Positions 61,010 to 64,000 of a stretch of 64,000 nucleotides of DNA are shown here, piece after piece. Both the position numbers and the translations under genes were made by a program. The stretch spans positions 44,155 through 108,154 of the forward strand of contig WMKJ01000036.1 in NCBI GenBank assembly GCA_009733715.1, given 5' to 3'. The notes beneath the pieces are model-generated. The model saw only the letters and a program-made list of their open reading frames with translations. It was not told the DNA's origin and did not search any database. Positions within the stretch are counted from its first letter, which is position 1; each line of letters begins with the position of its first letter. The DNA comes from Herpomyces periplanetae. Lineage: Eukaryota > Ascomycota > Laboulbeniomycetes > Herpomycetales > Herpomycetaceae.

Positions 61010-64000
61010 TCAGTCAAAAAAGCCCGCTCCTGCAAAGCGGTTTTGGCTTGACGTGCTACGGGATTCTGCGATAGTTGCTCTAGTGTTGGAAGTCGAATTT
61101 GTAAGTTTTTTCCCGGTTCGTCTTGTCGTTGGTATTATAAAGTCAGAATCATCATCTCCTCCTGAATCATCAGATCCTGAAAGGTTAGATGTTAAGGTTA
61201 ATTTCTTTTTGGTATTAGTAGGTTTGGGTTTAATTCCTAGTTTAGAAGAACCTCTTCTTAACATTGTTGATATCTTCTTCTTTCTTTGTAGCTCTTCTTC
61301 AATTTGTCGATGCCATTCCCCAATAAATTCTTCTAAGTCAGTTCTCCATAAATCTTTAGCCGATAGTTTGGTTAATCGACTTATTTCTTCCTCTTTATCA
61401 CCAATCTGTTTAAGCAACTTTTCTACACGTTCAAGAGTTAATGACCATAAAGCCATCCCTAATAAATAATCATAATCACTCGCTGATACACCTAAATTTT
61501 CCACTTCTTCAGTATCTTTATCTTCCCCCTCACCATCCTCATCTTCCTCATCGCGCATATCGGTTTCTTTTCGTGTATCAATCACTTTAGGAAACGGCTT
61601 AAACTTAAGTTCTTTCAATTCCTTAACTAACTCAATCTTCTTCTTTCTTGATATTATCAATTTACCCTCAATTATCATTTTTATAAATCGAGCTTGATTT
61701 GATAATTTATCATGTTCCCTTTCCATTTCCTCGAGTAAATTTCGCTTTCGCTTTTCATAAAACTTTAATCTAACATGATAAAACTCTTCCATTATATCCA
61801 GCGGCGTTTCATACTTGTTAATATGTCCAGTTGGATCAAAGGCTACCAAATTACTCGTGGCAATTATTTTGGACAACTTAAAGCGTTCTTCCAATCCCAC
61901 CTCCAATGATACCTGCATTTGATTATCCTCCATCTTAATGATGAAATGTACCGTTGTAGGCGTATTATACTCAAGATAATCCTTTATAAATGACGGTACT
62001 TTTTCGGCCTTAATTATGTCTTCCAATTTATCTTTAAAGTCTTGTGTCCACATTCGAATGGGCAACTCGGTGATTTCAACTTCATTATCACCAGTTTGTC
62101 GAATAATTCCGCTAAATTTATATCGATCATCACTCAACTTTTCAACCGATCCTGTGAATCCTTGAAACCATGGTATCATGGGCTTCATGTCATATTTGCA
62201 CGTCCCGTCCATACGAAGTTTCAAATTTTCAACAATATCTTCCGGTGAATAATTAGGAATAGATGTACTCCATCCTGTTCCTATACCATCTGCTCCATTG
62301 AGTAAAATTAATGGAAGTATCGGCATATAGGTATGAGGTTCAATTGTTTTGCCATCATCTTCATTATACGTGAGTAACGGCTCATCTGCCGGGTGGAAGA
62401 TTTTCCGTGCAAACGGTGATAATCTCGTATAGATGTAACGAGCGCTCGCTGCATCTTGTCCTCCCATTCTACGACTACCAAAGTTACCACTAGGTTCAAG
62501 TAAGTTAACGTTATTGGATCCAACAAAATTTTGCTCTAATCCCACAATAGTTTGTTGCATAGATGATTCCCCATACGCATAGTTAGTCAATCCTGATACG
62601 GATCCTGCTAAATCTACTACTTTAACATCTTTTTTCAAATTTCTTCGAAAGCATGTGTACAACACTTTTCTCTGGGTTGGCTTAAGCCCGTCAACTACGG
62701 ATGGGATAGATCGTTCATTGTCCGCAATACTAAATAGTATTAATTCTTTGTTGATGAAATCCGAATAACTAATCTTTCTCATCGTCATATCAAGATAGGT
62801 TCCCGGTGTAAACTCCCGAAGCCAATTTTTACGGGCGTCTGCCTTTTTCTTTGAAAACGCCAAATCAATCAATTCCGTTTCCTCGCTTTTAATAGGTTCA
62901 AATTCCTTCAAGTGTCGATCCAAGTCTCTAAAATACACTTCTGCATCTTGATCACTACTAGTGCCCAATCCTTTGTAGTACTTATGGTCCCAACCTTTCT
63001 GATGTCCTGATTCTTGCTTCCATGCAATGTATTCCGGCATGGTAAAAAACGATTTCAATTGGCGGGGTCGCTTGGCATCTCCTTTCCAAACTTTTACAAT
63101 GGGAGTTATGAATACGTTCAAAAAGTCGGGAATTTTGAGCAAGCTAGGAAATTGTGCATCGAAAAAATTAATTAATAGTCCCTTAATATGCGATCCGTCA
63201 TGATCTTGATCCGTCATTATCATAAGATGTCCGTAACGTAGTGATTTCGTATCAGTGTACTCTTTCTTATGCTGTAAGCCCATAAATTTTTTGATATTTT
63301 GGATTTCTTGATTCTTGGAAATCTGGTCAATAGAGGCATCTCTCACGTTCAAAAGTTTACCTCGAAGGGGAAACACTCCAACCAAGTCAGGACTGACTAC
63401 CGCTCGACCGGCTAATGCCAGACCACTGGCCGAATCCCCTTCTGTTAAAATTAGCGTACAACGCCAACCGTCCTTGGTACCGGCACGATTAGCATCTGTT
63501 AATTTGGCATTGTTCATGCGACTCCTGCGGCTACCATCCGACTTTGCAAGTAATTGATCCGCTTTTTTAAGGGCAAAGTCACGAATATTTCGAAGAACAT
63601 CTGTTTTCATAATGTCCCGCAAAAATCGTTCACTTAAAACACATTTACTACCAAATTGAGACGGCTTTGTGGTCAATTGTTCCTTGGTTTGTGATGTAAA
63701 TGCTGGATTGACAATTTGACAATTGACAAACAGGAACATATGGCTCTTAATCTGATGCGCTTTAAGTTGAACACTCTTTTTATCCTTTTTTAAGATTTCC
63801 GTCAATTTGTTCACTATTTGGTCCGCGATATAATTTACATGAGTTCCTCCTGATGTAGTGGCAATGGAATTGACGAAAGAAACCTGTTGGAAAGATCCAT
63901 CTGATACGGCAAATCCAATTTCCCATCGTGGATCTGGTCTATCGCGAATAATTGAATACTTGGACTGCGCTTCCTCAGAATTGCCTACGGCATGCTCTGA
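61010..64000 (-). CDS. TOP2: DNA topoisomerase II, 5' end beyond window
   Basis: The open frame runs uninterrupted from the right edge to the stop at 61010, so the N-terminal start is outside. The visible part is about 996 residues. It begins inside the GHKL ATPase region (FQQVSFVNSIATTSGGTHVNYIADQI). TOPRIM motifs EGDSASGLALAGRAVV and TDQDHDGSHIKGLL follow, with metal ligands intact. The breakage-rejoining domain includes GNFGSRRMGGQDAASARYIYTRLSP, where the first Tyr after AR is the expected DNA-linking residue, and LLNGADGIGTGWS. A charged acidic insert (DEEDEDGEGEDKD) precedes the last coiled coil. The C-terminus is basic and Ser-rich with probable nuclear localisation stretches (SSKLGIKPKPTNTKKK). 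It passes one duplex through another using ATP during replication and mitosis. No intron is seen in 3 kb. Confidence 0.97.
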   Translation of the reverse strand, partial: SEHAVGNSEEAQSKYSIIRDRPDPRWEIGFAVSDGSFQQVSFVNSIATTSGGTHVNYIADQIVNKLTEILKKDKKSVQLKAHQIKSHMFLFVNCQIVNPAFTSQTKEQLTTKPSQFGSKCVLSERFLRDIMKTDVLRNIRDFALKKADQLLAKSDGSRRSRMNNAKLTDANRAGTKDGWRCTLILTEGDSASGLALAGRAVVSPDLVGVFPLRGKLLNVRDASIDQISKNQEIQNIKKFMGLQHKKEYTDTKSLRYGHLMIMTDQDHDGSHIKGLLINFFDAQFPSLLKIPDFLNVFITPIVKVWKGDAKRPRQLKSFFTMPEYIAWKQESGHQKGWDHKYYKGLGTSSDQDAEVYFRDLDRHLKEFEPIKSEETELIDLAFSKKKADARKNWLREFTPGTYLDMTMRKISYSDFINKELILFSIADNERSIPSVVDGLKPTQRKVLYTCFRRNLKKDVKVVDLAGSVSGLTNYAYGESSMQQTIVGLEQNFVGSNNVNLLEPSGNFGSRRMGGQDAASARYIYTRLSPFARKIFHPADEPLLTYNEDDGKTIEPHTYMPILPLILLNGADGIGTGWSTSIPNYSPEDIVENLKLRMDGTCKYDMKPMIPWFQGFTGSVEKLSDDRYKFSGIIRQTGDNEVEITELPIRMWTQDFKDKLEDIIKAEKVPSFIKDYLEYNTPTTVHFIIKMEDNQMQVSLEVGLEERFKLSKIIATSNLVAFDPTGHINKYETPLDIMEEFYHVRLKFYEKRKRNLLEEMEREHDKLSNQARFIKMIIEGKLIISRKKKIELVKELKELKFKPFPKVIDTRKETDMRDEEDEDGEGEDKDTEEVENLGVSASDYDYLLGMALWSLTLERVEKLLKQIGDKEEEISRLTKLSAKDLWRTDLEEFIGEWHRQIEEELQRKKKISTMLRRGSSKLGIKPKPTNTKKKLTLTSNLSGSDDSGGDDDSDFIIPTTRRTGKKLTNSTSNTRATIAESRSTSSQNRFAGAGFFD

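Overview
The window is nuclear DNA of a fungus. It encodes a division I chitin synthase, an APSES (KilA-N) transcription factor, mitochondrial acetohydroxyacid reductoisomerase, a Hul4-type HECT ligase and a PSP1-domain protein. The DNA is AT-rich. Genes are monocistronic on both strands. I could place 28 short GT-AG introns by joining reading frames to conserved protein motifs; they run from 52 to 199 nt and most are 70-100 nt. I cannot fix the phylum from this window alone.

Layout, left to right. 0.9-3.5 kb: COG5 (+) converges on a superoxide-dismutase-fold mitoribosomal protein (-). 4.4-8.9 kb: three tandem minus-strand genes for small secreted proteins of a family I do not recognise; each ends in a separate exon carrying a four-cysteine module. 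10.2-15.5 kb: DRG2 GTPase with nine introns, GID9/MAEA ubiquitin-ligase subunit, and the two-AN1-finger protein CUZ1/ZFAND1, all (+). 15.5-31.5 kb, all (-): mitochondrial NAD(H) kinase, a 1,740-residue fusion of isochorismatase-like, AlkB-like and GST-like regions, a DnaJ protein and a HECT E3. 31.5-36.1 kb: gene-poor divergent spacer. 36.1-42.8 kb (+): PSP1-domain protein and chitin synthase. 42.9-46 kb (-): GPI8 and ILV5. 46.4-52.2 kb (+): aldo-keto reductase, zinc transporter and UBC12. 52.7-55.3 kb (-): Xbp1-like APSES factor. 55.3-61 kb: gene-poor spacer. 61-64 kb (-): DNA topoisomerase II, whose N-terminal part lies beyond the window.

Most genes are housekeeping functions without an obvious shared pathway, although several concern ubiquitin-type modification or its read-out (GID9, HECT, UBC12, CUZ1). 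CACGTG boxes, mostly in the form RTCACGTG, recur 150-350 bp upstream of several of the housekeeping starts.

The most novel content is the secreted tandem trio, whose shared signature is C-x-W-N, then C-x(8)-C-x(8,10)-C-Y. Next is the large multidomain protein, whose AlkB-like domain appears to have lost its iron-binding histidines. All splice sites given here are inferred by eye and were not tested against transcripts.
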